From assembly GCF_016865235.1 (NCBI RefSeq), contig NZ_CP064030.1:1116001-1180000 (forward strand): a stretch of 64,000 nt of DNA, in the 5' to 3' direction. The notes under the pieces were generated by a model, which did no database searches, had not been told where the DNA came from, and saw nothing but the letters and a program-made list of their open reading frames with translations. The translations under genes were made by a program, and so were the position numbers. The stretch comes from Dyella caseinilytica. Lineage in GTDB: Bacteria; Pseudomonadota; Gammaproteobacteria; Xanthomonadales; Rhodanobacteraceae. Shown here in pieces: positions 1 to 8,403 of the stretch (its first letter is position 1; each line of letters starts with the position of its first letter).

Positions 1-83
1 GGCGGCATGCAGGAGAATGGACACTATTGTAACAGCCTCAGACGCACATACCCTTGCCTGACAGGTGTTATAGGAACATGAGC

Positions 84-833
84 ATGAAAAATCGCTTGAA
101 AGACCGCATTGCCTTGGTGACTGGCGCTTCATCCGGCATTGGCGAAGCGACCGCTTTGGCCTTGGCCGAGCAGGGCGCCAAAGTGGCGATCGCGGCACGC
201 CGCAAGGATCGACTCGACCAGCTTGCCGGCAAGCTGGTCGAGCTCGGCGCCGAGCCGCTCGTGCTGCCTGCCGACCTGATTCGTGAAGCAGAGGCACAGC
301 GCATCGTGAAGGAGACTGAGGCGCATTACGGCCGCCTGGATATTCTGGTCAACAACGCGGGCGTGATGTACCTGGAACCGGTAGCCGAAGCCGATCTCGG
401 TCGCTGGCGCAGCATGCTGGAATTGAACGTGCTGAGCCTGATCGCTTCCACCCAGGCCGCGCTCGCCGGTATGCGGGCGCGTCGCGATGGACATATCGTG
501 AATGTGGCGTCGGTGGCCGGGCGGGTTGCCAATCCCGCCGCAGCCGGTTACGCCGCGACCAAATTCGGTGTTGTCGGTTTTTCCGAATCGCTGCGACGCG
601 AAATCTACAAAGACAACATCCGTGTCAGCGTGATCGAACCAGGCATGGTGGATACCGAGCTGCGCGAGCATGTCGCGCATGAGGCAAGCCAACGTGCCGT
701 GAACGCGCGCGCAAGTGAGACGCGGCAGCTGCAGGCTGAAGACATTGCCGACACGATCCTGTTCTGTGTCACGCGACCGGATTACATGTGCATCAACGAA
801 GTGCTGTTGCGTCCAACGGATCAGGAGCGGTGA
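84..833 (+). CDS. Short-chain dehydrogenase/reductase (SDR), classical type
   Basis: A 249-residue cytosolic NAD(P)-dependent oxidoreductase. The N-terminal Rossmann motif TGASSGIG, the NNAG motif and the catalytic Ser with YAATK (Tyr-x3-Lys) are all present, so it should be active. It resembles the YdfG/clavaldehyde-dehydrogenase-like SDRs, but the substrate cannot be read from sequence. I chose the ATG at 84 because AGGA at 72-75 then sits 8 nt upstream; ATGs at 54 and 78 are also in frame. Its stop overlaps the GTG of the next gene, so the two are probably co-transcribed. Confidence 0.85.
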   Translation: MKNRLKDRIALVTGASSGIGEATALALAEQGAKVAIAARRKDRLDQLAGKLVELGAEPLVLPADLIREAEAQRIVKETEAHYGRLDILVNNAGVMYLEPVAEADLGRWRSMLELNVLSLIASTQAALAGMRARRDGHIVNVASVAGRVANPAAAGYAATKFGVVGFSESLRREIYKDNIRVSVIEPGMVDTELREHVAHEASQRAVNARASETRQLQAEDIADTILFCVTRPDYMCINEVLLRPTDQER

Positions 834-1396
834 GCGAACACGTAATGGCTGCACCGTTGCTGCAAACACCACGGACTCGCATTCGCCTGGCTGATGATGC
901 CGATGCACCGAAATTGCTGCGTTATCGCCTGGAAAATCAGGCGCATCTGTCATCGTGGGAACCTCTGCGTGAGTCGGAGTACTACACCCTGGCGCATTGT
1001 GCGAAGACGATTGCCGAGGGGCGTGTGCATGCGAGCCAGGATCGAGGTTATCCGTTGATCGCATTCGATCTGGATGAGCAGCACATTCTCGCCACGTTTA
1101 CGTTCGCCAACCTCGTGCGTGGTGCGTTTCAGGCGTGTCACCTTGGGTACGGCGTTGCCGCGCGGATGCAAGGTCAGGGGCTGATGCAGGAGATTTTGCG
1201 ACCCGGGATAGATTGGGCCTTCGACGAACTGGACCTGCATCGCGTGATGGCCAATTACCTGCCGCGCAATGAACGCAGTGCGAAGCTGCTGACACAACTG
1301 GGGTTTGAGCGTGAGGGCTACGCCAAGCGCTATTTGCAGATTGCCGGGGTGTGGGAGGACCACATCCTGACGGCGCGGGTGCGGTCTGAGGTGTGA
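830..1396 (+). CDS. GNAT-family N-acetyltransferase, RimJ/RimL-like
   Basis: An acetyl-CoA-dependent acetyltransferase of about 188 residues. The acetyl-CoA binding loop reads RMQGQGLM, followed by the RimJ-type stretch NERSAKLLTQLGF and a C-terminal WEDHILTAR segment typical of ribosomal-protein or small-molecule N-acetyltransferases. The GTG at 830 overlaps the preceding stop codon (GTGA), which suggests translational coupling; the ATG at 845 is the alternative start. The substrate is unknown. It ends just before an inverted repeat that separates it from the convergent helicase gene. Confidence 0.8.
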   Translation: MSEHVMAAPLLQTPRTRIRLADDADAPKLLRYRLENQAHLSSWEPLRESEYYTLAHCAKTIAEGRVHASQDRGYPLIAFDLDEQHILATFTFANLVRGAFQACHLGYGVAARMQGQGLMQEILRPGIDWAFDELDLHRVMANYLPRNERSAKLLTQLGFEREGYAKRYLQIAGVWEDHILTARVRSEV

Positions 1397-1427
1397 GCCT
1401 TTATATCTCTGCGGAAGACTCAATTTC

Positions 1428-1509
1428 CCTCAGCGTCATCCCGGCGAAGGCCGGGATCCACGCTTCGCACTCGCCATGGATCCCGGCCTTCGCCGGGATG
1501 ATGCTGAGG
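1428..1509. repeat. Family-A paired inverted repeat, copy 1
   Basis: Two 33-nt arms (1428-1460 and 1477-1509) are reverse complements with one mismatch, around a 16-nt spacer. Each arm has its own internal palindrome of the type CCCGGCGAAGGCCGGG. It lies between two convergent genes and would fold into a very stable hairpin in either transcript, so it may act as a bidirectional terminator. Related copies lie near 13,913, 39,006 and 44,673. Confidence 0.9.
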
Positions 1510-1533
1510 AAAGAACAGATATCTGGAGAATCG

Positions 1534-2853
1534 TTACGCCTTCGCCGCCGGTCTGCGCCCACCCGAGCGCCGCTTGCGATTACCCATGGCGTGTTCGCCG
1601 CCACCATTGCTCTGCTGCTTATGCCCGTGCGGGCGATGCGACGAACCACCCTGCCGCTGCGGGCGCGCCTGGCGCTGTCCCTGTTTCGGACGTGGCGCTT
1701 GTGCATCCAGCCGCAACGGTGAAGACAATTCGAAGCCCGGCACTTCGTTGATCGCGATGTCCTGATTGAGCAATTTGCGAATATCGCGCAGCAGCCCGGA
1801 TTCCTCATGGCTGACCAGCGACAGCGCAATGCCTTCGGCACCAGCGCGGCCTGTACGGCCGATGCGGTGCACGTAATCTTCGGCCACCATCGGCAGGTCG
1901 TAGTTGATCACGATCGGCAATTGGTCGATGTCGATACCGCGTGCGGCGATGTCGGTAGCCACCAGCACGGTGATGCGTCCGCTCTTGAAGTCGCTGAGCG
2001 CACGCGTACGTGCGTTCTGGCTCTTGTTGCCGTGAATGGCGGCAGCGCGCAAACCTGATTGCTCCAGGTAGCGCACCAGCTTGTCCGCGCCATGCTTGGT
2101 GCGGCTGAATACCAGGGTCTGACGACGGCTGTCCTGGCTCAGTACGTGCAACAGCAGGTCGCGCTTGCGTGACGCATCCACCGGATGCACGTGATGGCTC
2201 ACCGTGTTGGCCACACTGTTGGCTGGCGTGACCGACACCTCGCGCGGTGAATGCATGAACTGCATCGCCAGCGATTTGATTTCCGGTGCGAAAGTGGCGG
2301 AGAACAGCAGCGTCTGGCGCTGCTTGGGCAATGTGCCGATGATCCGCTTGAGCGAGGGCAGGAAGCCCATGTCGAGCATGCGGTCGGCTTCATCCAACAC
2401 CAGTACCTGGATGCCGCTGAGATCGATCGTGCGCTGCTGCATGTGATCGACCAGTCGTCCCGGCGTGGCAATGACGATATCGACACCGCGGCGCAAGGTC
2501 TGCATCTGCGGACCCATGCTCACGCCGCCGTAGATGGCGGCGCTGCTGATGCGCAGGTGCTTGCCGTAATCACGCACGTTATCGAGGATCTGCGCGGCGA
2601 GTTCGCGCGTCGGCGTCAGGATCAGCGCATGCGGACGGCGCGTGCCCGCTGGTGCGCCGGTTGATAGCCGCTGTAGCAACGGCAGGGAAAAGGCAGCGGT
2701 CTTGCCGGTGCCGGTTTGTGCGGCAGCGAGCAGATCGTGACCTTCCAGCACCACGGGAATGGCGCCGGCCTGGATGGGGGTGGGTTCGGCGTAGCCTTGA
2801 TCGGCAAGCGCGCGCAGCAACGCAGGGGCTAGGCCCAGCGATTCAAATGACAT
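1534..2853 (-). CDS. rhlE: DEAD-box ATP-dependent RNA helicase RhlE
   Basis: A 439-residue RNA helicase with all DEAD-box motifs in order: the N-terminal Q motif (PTPIQ), Walker A AQTGTGKT at about 45-52, PTRELA, DEAD, SAT, and in the second RecA domain HRIGRTGR. The C-terminal tail of about 70 residues is Arg/Gln/Gly/His-rich and disordered, as in RhlE proteins, and is presumably RNA-binding. Likely roles are ribosome maturation and RNA turnover in the cold. The start at 2853 gives the canonical MSFESLGL N-terminus. Confidence 0.93.
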   Translation of the reverse strand: MSFESLGLAPALLRALADQGYAEPTPIQAGAIPVVLEGHDLLAAAQTGTGKTAAFSLPLLQRLSTGAPAGTRRPHALILTPTRELAAQILDNVRDYGKHLRISSAAIYGGVSMGPQMQTLRRGVDIVIATPGRLVDHMQQRTIDLSGIQVLVLDEADRMLDMGFLPSLKRIIGTLPKQRQTLLFSATFAPEIKSLAMQFMHSPREVSVTPANSVANTVSHHVHPVDASRKRDLLLHVLSQDSRRQTLVFSRTKHGADKLVRYLEQSGLRAAAIHGNKSQNARTRALSDFKSGRITVLVATDIAARGIDIDQLPIVINYDLPMVAEDYVHRIGRTGRAGAEGIALSLVSHEESGLLRDIRKLLNQDIAINEVPGFELSSPLRLDAQAPRPKQGQRQARPQRQGGSSHRPHGHKQQSNGGGEHAMGNRKRRSGGRRPAAKA

Positions 2854-3051
2854 GTAAAGCTCCTGTGTGCAACCCGGAGCTCTTGATGCAGAACCGCGTT
2901 GCTGTTTCGGTAGGTATATATGGGGCGTCGGGGAAGCGTGACCGCCCGGATGGGCGTACCCATCCGCGGAGTATACATGAAGCGCAGTTTCGCCGTCGGT
3001 GCGCTCGTTCAGGCGTGATAGCCTCCCGCAGTCGCAAATCGGGAGTACCGC

Positions 3052-4284
3052 ATGTCCGTCCTGTCAGCCTTGCGTGAATTGAACCACGAGCAACGGCATA
3101 CCGTGCTGGCGAGTTTCCTCGGATGGACGCTCGACGCGTTCGACTATTTCATCTTCACGTTCGTGATTGTTGGCATCGCCAATGAGTTTCACGTCGACCG
3201 CACCGAAGTCACCTTGGGCGTGTTTCTGACCCTGGTGGCCCGTCCCATCGGCGCGTTCCTGTTCGGCCGCCTGGCTGATCGCTATGGACGCCGGCCGATC
3301 CTGATGATCGACGTGATCCTGTTTTCGGTGTTTGAGTTGGCCACTGCGTTTTCGCCGACGATTACCGTGCTTTTGGCGATGCGCTTCCTGTTCGGCGTGG
3401 CGATGGGAGGCGAGTGGGGCATTGGCGCGTCGCTGGTGATGGAGTCGATTCCGCCGAAATCGCGTGGGCTGGTGTCAGGCCTGCTGCAGAGCGGTTATCC
3501 CTGCGGATTTTTCATCGGCGCACTGGTCAACTGGCTGCTGGTCGACCACATCGGCTGGCGTGGATTGTTCGTCGTCGGTGCCGTGCCAGCCCTGTTGGTG
3601 CTGTATATCCGCCGCAAGGTGCCCGAATCGCCGGCCTGGGAAGCCAGTCAGGCCCAGCATGGCAAGCGCAGCCTGGGCGAGGCCATGCGCGGGCATTGGA
3701 AACTGGCGATCTACCTGATGTGCCTGATGGCTGCCTTCAACATGTTCAGCCACGGCTCGCAGGACATGTACCACACCTTCGAAGAGGTGGATCTGCATCT
3801 GCCGACTGGATCGAGCGCAGCGTTCGTGCTGGTGGCTTTGCTCAATCTCGGCGCGCTGGTCGGTGGCATTTGCTTCGGCGCCTGGTCGGAAAAGATCGGC
3901 CGGCGCCGCGCCATGATGATCTCTGCGCTGCTCGCTATTCCGGTCATTCCTCTCTGGACCTACGGTGGCTCAATGCTGCTGTTAGGGATCGGGGCATTTC
4001 TGATCCAGGTGATGGTGCAGGGCGCATGGGGCGTGGTGCCGACCCATCTCAACGAGCTGTCGCCGGATGCTGTACGCGGCACCTTGCCGGGTTTTGCCTA
4101 CCAGATGGGCAACCTGATCGCGGCGGGAACCGCCACGGCGCAATCCTGGCTGGCCAGCCAGCACGGGCTGGGCCTGCCGCTGGTGATGTCGTTGTGGATC
4201 GGGGTCGTTGCCCTGCTGCTGGCTGTGCTGGTGTGGCTGGGACCGGAGGCGCGGGGCGTAGGCTTCGGCCAGCCGCGTAGCTGA
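3052..4284 (+). CDS. Major facilitator superfamily carrier, sialate/carboxylate:H+ symporter-like
   Basis: A 410-residue inner-membrane transporter with about 12 hydrophobic segments. The cytoplasmic loop between TM2 and TM3 carries the MFS signature GRLADRYGRRP, repeated in weaker form as GAWSEKIGRRRA in the second half. The N-terminus (FLGWTLDAFDYF) resembles the NanT/Jen1-like symporters for sialate, lactate and other monocarboxylates. No catabolic gene adjoins it, so the substrate stays open. It is followed closely by the FKBP gene. Confidence 0.82.
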   Translation: MSVLSALRELNHEQRHTVLASFLGWTLDAFDYFIFTFVIVGIANEFHVDRTEVTLGVFLTLVARPIGAFLFGRLADRYGRRPILMIDVILFSVFELATAFSPTITVLLAMRFLFGVAMGGEWGIGASLVMESIPPKSRGLVSGLLQSGYPCGFFIGALVNWLLVDHIGWRGLFVVGAVPALLVLYIRRKVPESPAWEASQAQHGKRSLGEAMRGHWKLAIYLMCLMAAFNMFSHGSQDMYHTFEEVDLHLPTGSSAAFVLVALLNLGALVGGICFGAWSEKIGRRRAMMISALLAIPVIPLWTYGGSMLLLGIGAFLIQVMVQGAWGVVPTHLNELSPDAVRGTLPGFAYQMGNLIAAGTATAQSWLASQHGLGLPLVMSLWIGVVALLLAVLVWLGPEARGVGFGQPRS

Positions 4285-4321
4285 TAGAATCGCCGCTTTC
4301 GCTTCTATCGAGAGACAGGCA

Positions 4322-4807
4322 ATGAAGGCTGGCAAGGACAAGGTCATCGCGTTCCACTACACGCTCACCGTGGACGGCGAGAAGGTTGAAAGCTCGCACG
4401 AAAACGGGCAGCCGTTGTGGATTCTGCTTGGCCACGGCCAGCTGATTCCGGGTCTGGAAAAGGCGCTGGAAGAGCATGGCGCAGGCGACACGCTGCAGGT
4501 CGAGATTCCGCCGGCCGAAGGCTATGGCGAGCGCCAGGAAGGCCAGATCCAACGCGTGCCGAAGAAGTATTTTCAGGACGCCAAGCATCTTAAGCCGGGC
4601 ACGGTGACCGTGCTGGCGCTGAAGCAGGGCGGTCAGCGCGCCGTGACGGTGCACAAGGTCGGCATGAGCACCGTCGATGTGGACCTCAACCATCCGATGG
4701 CCGGCAAGATGTTGAACTTCGATGTCGCGATCCAGGAAGTACGCGATGCGACCGAGGAAGAAATCCAGCACGGGCACGCGCATCCGCCGGGTGCTGAAGC
4801 GCACTGA
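4322..4807 (+). CDS. FKBP-type peptidyl-prolyl cis-trans isomerase, SlyD-like
   Basis: A 161-residue isomerase/chaperone. The FKBP half-domains FHYTLTVDGEKVESS and GHGQLIPGLEKALEEH flank the inserted IF chaperone domain starting at the PPAEGYGER segment. The C-terminus is short and His-containing (HGHAHPPGAEAH), like a reduced version of the metal-binding tail of SlyD. There is no signal peptide, so it is cytoplasmic. A strong terminator follows. Confidence 0.9.
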   Translation: MKAGKDKVIAFHYTLTVDGEKVESSHENGQPLWILLGHGQLIPGLEKALEEHGAGDTLQVEIPPAEGYGERQEGQIQRVPKKYFQDAKHLKPGTVTVLALKQGGQRAVTVHKVGMSTVDVDLNHPMAGKMLNFDVAIQEVRDATEEEIQHGHAHPPGAEAH

Positions 4808-4850
4808 TCGCATCACTTCCTCCCCTGCCAGCGAGGGAGGAGAAAAGCAC

Positions 4851-4880
4851 AACGGCGCCAGAGGGCGCCGTTGTTGTTTT
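4851..4880 (+). terminator. Intrinsic terminator after the FKBP gene
   Basis: A 9-bp GC-rich stem AACGGCGCC/GGCGCCGTT with a 4-nt loop is followed by GTTGTTTT. It sits between convergent genes and may also serve ohr on the other strand, where a TTTT run follows less closely. Confidence 0.85.
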
Positions 4881-4895
4881 CATATCCGCTGAAAA

Positions 4896-5327
4896 TCAAA
4901 CCAGCGTGATCTCCACATCGATATTGCCGCGTGTCGCGTGCGAATACGGGCAGATATCGCGATGGGCGATATCGACCAGCTCCTGCGCCACGGCGCGATC
5001 GATACCCGGCAGGCTCACTTCCAGCTTCACCGCGATGCCAAAACCGGTCGGTTCGCGCGGACCGATGCCGACATGGCCAGTCACCGACGCTTCTTTCAGC
5101 GTCACTTTCTTCTCGCGCGCCACATAACGCACCGCGCCTTCAAAGCAGGCCGAATAACCGGCGGCGAACAGCTGTTCCGGATTGCTGCCGTGGCCGCCCG
5201 GGCCGCCCAGTTCCTTCGGCACCTTCAGGTCGAAATCCAGCACGCCATCGCTACTGTGGATATGGCCTTCGCGGCCGCCCTTGGCAGTGGCGGTGGCGGT
5301 ATACAGGATCTTGGTGGGATTGCTCAT
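4896..5327 (-). CDS. ohr: Organic hydroperoxide resistance protein Ohr
   Basis: A 143-residue thiol peroxidase of the OsmC/Ohr family that reduces organic hydroperoxides. The two catalytic cysteines are present: Cys61 in SACFEGAV and Cys126 in DICPYSHATRGN. The length is typical of the family. The ATG at 5327 gives the usual MSNPTKILYTATATAKGGR start. It lies 10 nt downstream of ohrR on the same strand, matching the ohrR-ohr operon described in Xanthomonas, so it should be induced by peroxide when OhrR is oxidised. Confidence 0.95.
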   Translation of the reverse strand: MSNPTKILYTATATAKGGREGHIHSSDGVLDFDLKVPKELGGPGGHGSNPEQLFAAGYSACFEGAVRYVAREKKVTLKEASVTGHVGIGPREPTGFGIAVKLEVSLPGIDRAVAQELVDIAHRDICPYSHATRGNIDVEITLV

Positions 5328-5337
5328 GGTCTTGGTC

Positions 5338-5793
5338 TCATTCGTCGTCGGTGGGAGCGGCCAACTGAGCCGCCAGGGATTTGAGCTCGTCACGCAGGTG
5401 AGTGAACGCGTCGACGGACATACAAAGTCGTTCGGCCAGGCAGCGCGGGATATCCGCCGCGCGTTCGTACAGCTTATGGCCGGCATCGGTCAGGGAGATT
5501 TCCACTTCGCGCTCATCGCTCTGACGGCGGCGGCGGGCCAGCAACCCGGCTTGTTCCAGGCGCTTGAGCAGAGGCGTGAGAGTGCCTGAATCCAGCTGTA
5601 GCCGGGCGCCCAACTCACGCACGGTCAATCCATCGCGCTCCCATAACACCAGCATCACCAGGTATTGCGGATAGGTCAGCTCCAATGCGTCCAGCAGGGG
5701 GCGGTATGCCGCCGTCATGCGGCGCGACGCAGCGTACAGCGCAAAGCAGAGCTGTTCGTCGAGAAGCAGGGATGGGCTGGCGAGGGTCTTCAT
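5338..5793 (-). CDS. ohrR: MarR-family organic peroxide sensor/repressor OhrR
   Basis: A 151-residue winged-helix repressor. The reactive sensor cysteine of the family is Cys16 in the stretch LLLDEQLCFALYAASR, and the DNA-binding part (LDSGTLTPLLKRLEQAGL, then the wing RRRRQSDEREVEI) is typical. The ATG at 5793 is preferred because it gives the usual short N-terminal arm before the Cys. A perfect palindrome 26 nt upstream is the likely autoregulatory operator. Confidence 0.93.
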   Translation of the reverse strand: MKTLASPSLLLDEQLCFALYAASRRMTAAYRPLLDALELTYPQYLVMLVLWERDGLTVRELGARLQLDSGTLTPLLKRLEQAGLLARRRRQSDEREVEISLTDAGHKLYERAADIPRCLAERLCMSVDAFTHLRDELKSLAAQLAAPTDDE

Positions 5794-5818
5794 GTGGATA
5801 AAGATAGCATCAAATTTA

Positions 5819-5830
5819 ATTGTGCACAAT
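5819..5830. promoter_or_regulatory. Probable OhrR operator
   Basis: ATTGTGCACAAT is a perfect 12-bp palindrome in an AT-rich stretch immediately upstream of ohrR. MarR/OhrR proteins bind such AATTGT-like inverted repeats, so autoregulation of ohrR-ohr is likely by position and pattern. Confidence 0.65.
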
Positions 5831-5871
5831 ATATTTTTTGTGAAGAGGCCGTCCAAGGAGGAGCGGTGAGG

Positions 5872-6981
5872 TTAGGGCGCATTGACGACCCCCGCAAAAA
5901 GGATGCGGTTATTGGATCGGTCACCGATGGTCAGGAAGAACGGCCGGTCGACGACCATCGAGAACGGCGGACTCGGCCGCGCTATGGCGGAGGCTCTGAG
6001 GATGACCGACGTGGCTGCCGACGCCTCGGTGGAAACCTCGTCCATAGCAAAGGCTGTTTTGTGCAGAATCTCGCTGATCATCAGCGCGTGTCCTTGGACG
6101 ATGCCGTGGAATTGCGCGTCATCGGCAAACGGGCGCCGCATGCCGAGTGCTTTCAGTTCATCACCCAGCGTGGTCGAGAAGGTGGATTTCAGCTTGGGCA
6201 ATTGCAGTGAGCCAGACTCTCGACGCAATCCGCCGAGCATCGCTTTCCAGGATGTTTCGTCGATGGAGGCGAGCCATGTGTGGATGCTGATTTGCTGCTT
6301 GGGCAGGAACACCGTCAGCACCAGATGATCGTCGCCGCTGTACGGCAGTTGGATGATCTGGCCGCTGTCGTTCTCGGCGTAATTGAATTTGTTGACCTGG
6401 AACATGGTGTCGACATCGGCGGTTTTGCCGCTGGCGAAGTGAAAAGGCCTTGGTTTCGTATCTTTTTTGTCGAAGGGCAACTGCCAGATCCCTTTGAAGT
6501 ACAACACGGCCGTCAACACGATGCCGGTGTTCGGCACCGTATCCAATACGTGCGTGATCATGCCGTGGGTGTGCTGGCTCACGAAGTCGTTGATGGCGGC
6601 CGGCGCGGTTTGCGGGCTGGTGCTTTGCACATGCACGCCTGGCAACCCCGCGGCAAAGGCAGGTAGCAGCTGTTCTACCGGTGCAACCCAGATATCCATG
6701 GCCGACTGCGCGGAATTGAGCGACGTGTTGTCGATGCTTTGGTAGTCGCCCGTGAGCGCAACGATTTGCTGCTCGGTTTCACCTTCCGCGCCCGTAGCCA
6801 CTGCGGCCAGCGCGGTGCGAATGTTGCGCGGGGCAATGATGACGTTGCTATCGGCATGCTCCGCATTGATCTGTTTGAGCAGCGCGAAGCCGAGGGATGC
6901 GTCACTTGGCATGGTGGCCTCTGCCCATAGCGGGCCAGACAACGAAAACAGCAGTGCCAGAACTGTCGCTTGCAGGCGCAT
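5872..6981 (-). CDS. Serpin (serine protease inhibitor), probably exported
   Basis: A 369-residue serpin with an N-terminal signal peptide (MRLQATVLALLFSLSGPLWA). The hinge of the reactive-centre loop reads DEVSTEASAATSVIL, with the small residues needed for insertion into the beta-sheet, so it should be an inhibitory serpin. The C-terminal serpin signature DRPFFLTIGDRSNNRILFAG is intact. The loop after the hinge is a few residues longer than in antitrypsin, so P1 cannot be fixed; the candidates are small residues and one Arg. AGGAGG lies 9 nt before the ATG at 6981. The target would be an extracytoplasmic serine protease of self, prey or host. Confidence 0.92.
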   Translation of the reverse strand: MRLQATVLALLFSLSGPLWAEATMPSDASLGFALLKQINAEHADSNVIIAPRNIRTALAAVATGAEGETEQQIVALTGDYQSIDNTSLNSAQSAMDIWVAPVEQLLPAFAAGLPGVHVQSTSPQTAPAAINDFVSQHTHGMITHVLDTVPNTGIVLTAVLYFKGIWQLPFDKKDTKPRPFHFASGKTADVDTMFQVNKFNYAENDSGQIIQLPYSGDDHLVLTVFLPKQQISIHTWLASIDETSWKAMLGGLRRESGSLQLPKLKSTFSTTLGDELKALGMRRPFADDAQFHGIVQGHALMISEILHKTAFAMDEVSTEASAATSVILRASAIARPSPPFSMVVDRPFFLTIGDRSNNRILFAGVVNAP

Positions 6982-7098
6982 GCTTGCATGCCTCCTGGGG
7001 AAAGACGCGTCGTTAGTCATGGATCGTAGGCGAGATCCAGCATGATCGATAGTGCGCCCGGCAGAAAGGTATGTGACTCCAGGGCGCAATGCCGGGAA

Positions 7099-7668
7099 TC
7101 AGTCCAGCAGCCGCTTGCCGTAGACGAAATGATCACGCCAGTAGGGGCCGTCGATGTCGTCCAGGCGCACCGTGCCGCCACTGTTCGGCGCGTGCACAAA
7201 GCGTCCTTTGCCGACATACACGCCCACATGGCTGATGTCGCCGCTACGGCCGAAGAAGACCAGATCGCCGCTCATCAGGTCATCCATGCTGCGTACTTTC
7301 ACGCCGTCGACGGAGGCCATGTCGCGCGAGCTGTGCGGCAGCATGATGTTGGCGGCATTGCGGTAGATGTAGTCGACCAGACCGCTGCAATCAAAACCGC
7401 CCTCAGGAGTGTTGCCGCCCCAGTGATAAGGCGTGCCGACCAGGGCCATGGCGCGGAACAGCACATCATTGGCGGTGCCGACCGAATTTTCCGGTGCGCG
7501 CGCCGGTTCGTCGGCCAGTTCCGAGTGCGAGGGCTTGTAGGTAGCTTCCCGGCGCGGCGAGCTGGCGCAGGCGGCTAGCAGCAACAGCAGGCCGATCAGT
7601 GCGGCTTGGCGCAGCACATGGGCGGATGATCGGTGTTTGTCGGTATCGCTCGCGCTGGCCAGGGCCAT
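7099..7668 (-). CDS. NlpC/P60-family peptidoglycan endopeptidase lipoprotein
   Basis: A 189-residue lipoprotein with a lipobox LAAC ending at Cys34. The NlpC/P60 catalytic triad is visible: Cys94 in GGFDCSGLV, His147 in ISHVGVYVG and His159 in RFVHAPNSG. It should cleave stem peptides (D-Glu/meso-DAP bond) in the periplasm, like Spr/MepS. The ATG lies directly after a hairpin with a T-run, so its ribosome-binding site GAGG is in the hairpin's right arm. Confidence 0.93.
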   Translation of the reverse strand: MALASASDTDKHRSSAHVLRQAALIGLLLLLAACASSPRREATYKPSHSELADEPARAPENSVGTANDVLFRAMALVGTPYHWGGNTPEGGFDCSGLVDYIYRNAANIMLPHSSRDMASVDGVKVRSMDDLMSGDLVFFGRSGDISHVGVYVGKGRFVHAPNSGGTVRLDDIDGPYWRDHFVYGKRLLD

Positions 7669-7671
7669 AAA

Positions 7672-7697
7672 AACCTCGGCGTGTTTGTGCCGAGGTT
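7672..7697 (-). terminator. Hairpin with T-run overlapping the RBS of the NlpC/P60 gene
   Basis: On the minus strand a 9-bp stem AACCTCGGC/GCCGAGGTT with an 8-nt loop is followed by TTTT and then the ATG of the NlpC/P60 gene. It lies 31 nt after the stop of the TonB-domain gene and looks like its terminator. Its right arm also contains the GAGG that would be the Shine-Dalgarno sequence of the next gene. Confidence 0.75.
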
Positions 7698-7727
7698 ATA
7701 GCAAATCAAAGGCTTGGGTGGAAGTTC

Positions 7728-8288
7728 TCAGAAACTGGAGGAGCTTGGTTGGGAAGGTCCTCCATCGCCGGGCGGCGGGGGCATGTCGGCGCCGGGAGGT
7801 GGTGGGGGCATCGGGCCGTCGGGTGATGGGTCATGGGGTGATAAGCCGTGGGGCGGCGGTCCGGGTGGATGGGGTGGCAGTTGGGTGAGGCTGAAGAGCA
7901 CAGGTACTTTCGTCCAGGCCTCCACCGTCTTGCCGTTTTCCATCCTCGGACTGAAGTGCCATTTGATGGCGGCGTCGCTCGCGACTTTGGCGAGTTCGGG
8001 CGAGGCTTTGGTGCTGTCACTGTCGATGGTGACCTGGCGGGCTGTGCCATCGGTGCGAACCAGTACCTTCAATATCACCAGGCCCTGCTCATGGTTTTTG
8101 ATGGCATCCGGCGGGCAGTGTGGCTGCATCGATGCGTTGAATGGGATGCCCTGCATGGGTCCGTGGGTGCTGCCGGCATGCGCTGGGTCGCTGGTTTGGG
8201 CGATGACGGTGCTGCTTGCGAGCAACGCTGTCAGCGCGACATAGCTGAGTCGGCGGCGCCATGCGTTGCATGGTTGGCGACTTATCAT
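7728..8288 (-). CDS. TonB C-terminal-domain protein with Pro/Gly-rich tail
   Basis: A 186-residue exported protein: an N-terminal basic and hydrophobic segment (LSYVALTALLASSTVIAQ) is followed by a TonB-type C-terminal domain (GLVILKVLVRTDGTARQVTI, then AAIKWHFSPRMENGKTVEAW). Unlike classical TonB, the Pro-rich region is C-terminal (PPHPPGPPPHG) rather than between the membrane anchor and the domain. It may interact with outer-membrane receptors or be a stand-alone periplasmic protein. AAGGAG lies 10 nt before the chosen ATG at 8288. Confidence 0.75.
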   Translation of the reverse strand: MISRQPCNAWRRRLSYVALTALLASSTVIAQTSDPAHAGSTHGPMQGIPFNASMQPHCPPDAIKNHEQGLVILKVLVRTDGTARQVTIDSDSTKASPELAKVASDAAIKWHFSPRMENGKTVEAWTKVPVLFSLTQLPPHPPGPPPHGLSPHDPSPDGPMPPPPPGADMPPPPGDGGPSQPSSSSF

Positions 8289-8403
8289 GGTGAGATGCTC
8301 CTTCGATGGTGACTCGCCTTTGCAAGCGCTGCCAGATCGTAGGTGAGCGGGCCGCAGGCACGCATCGCCCGCGCTGCGGGCGGTTTGGACAAGCAGTTGT
8401 CCG

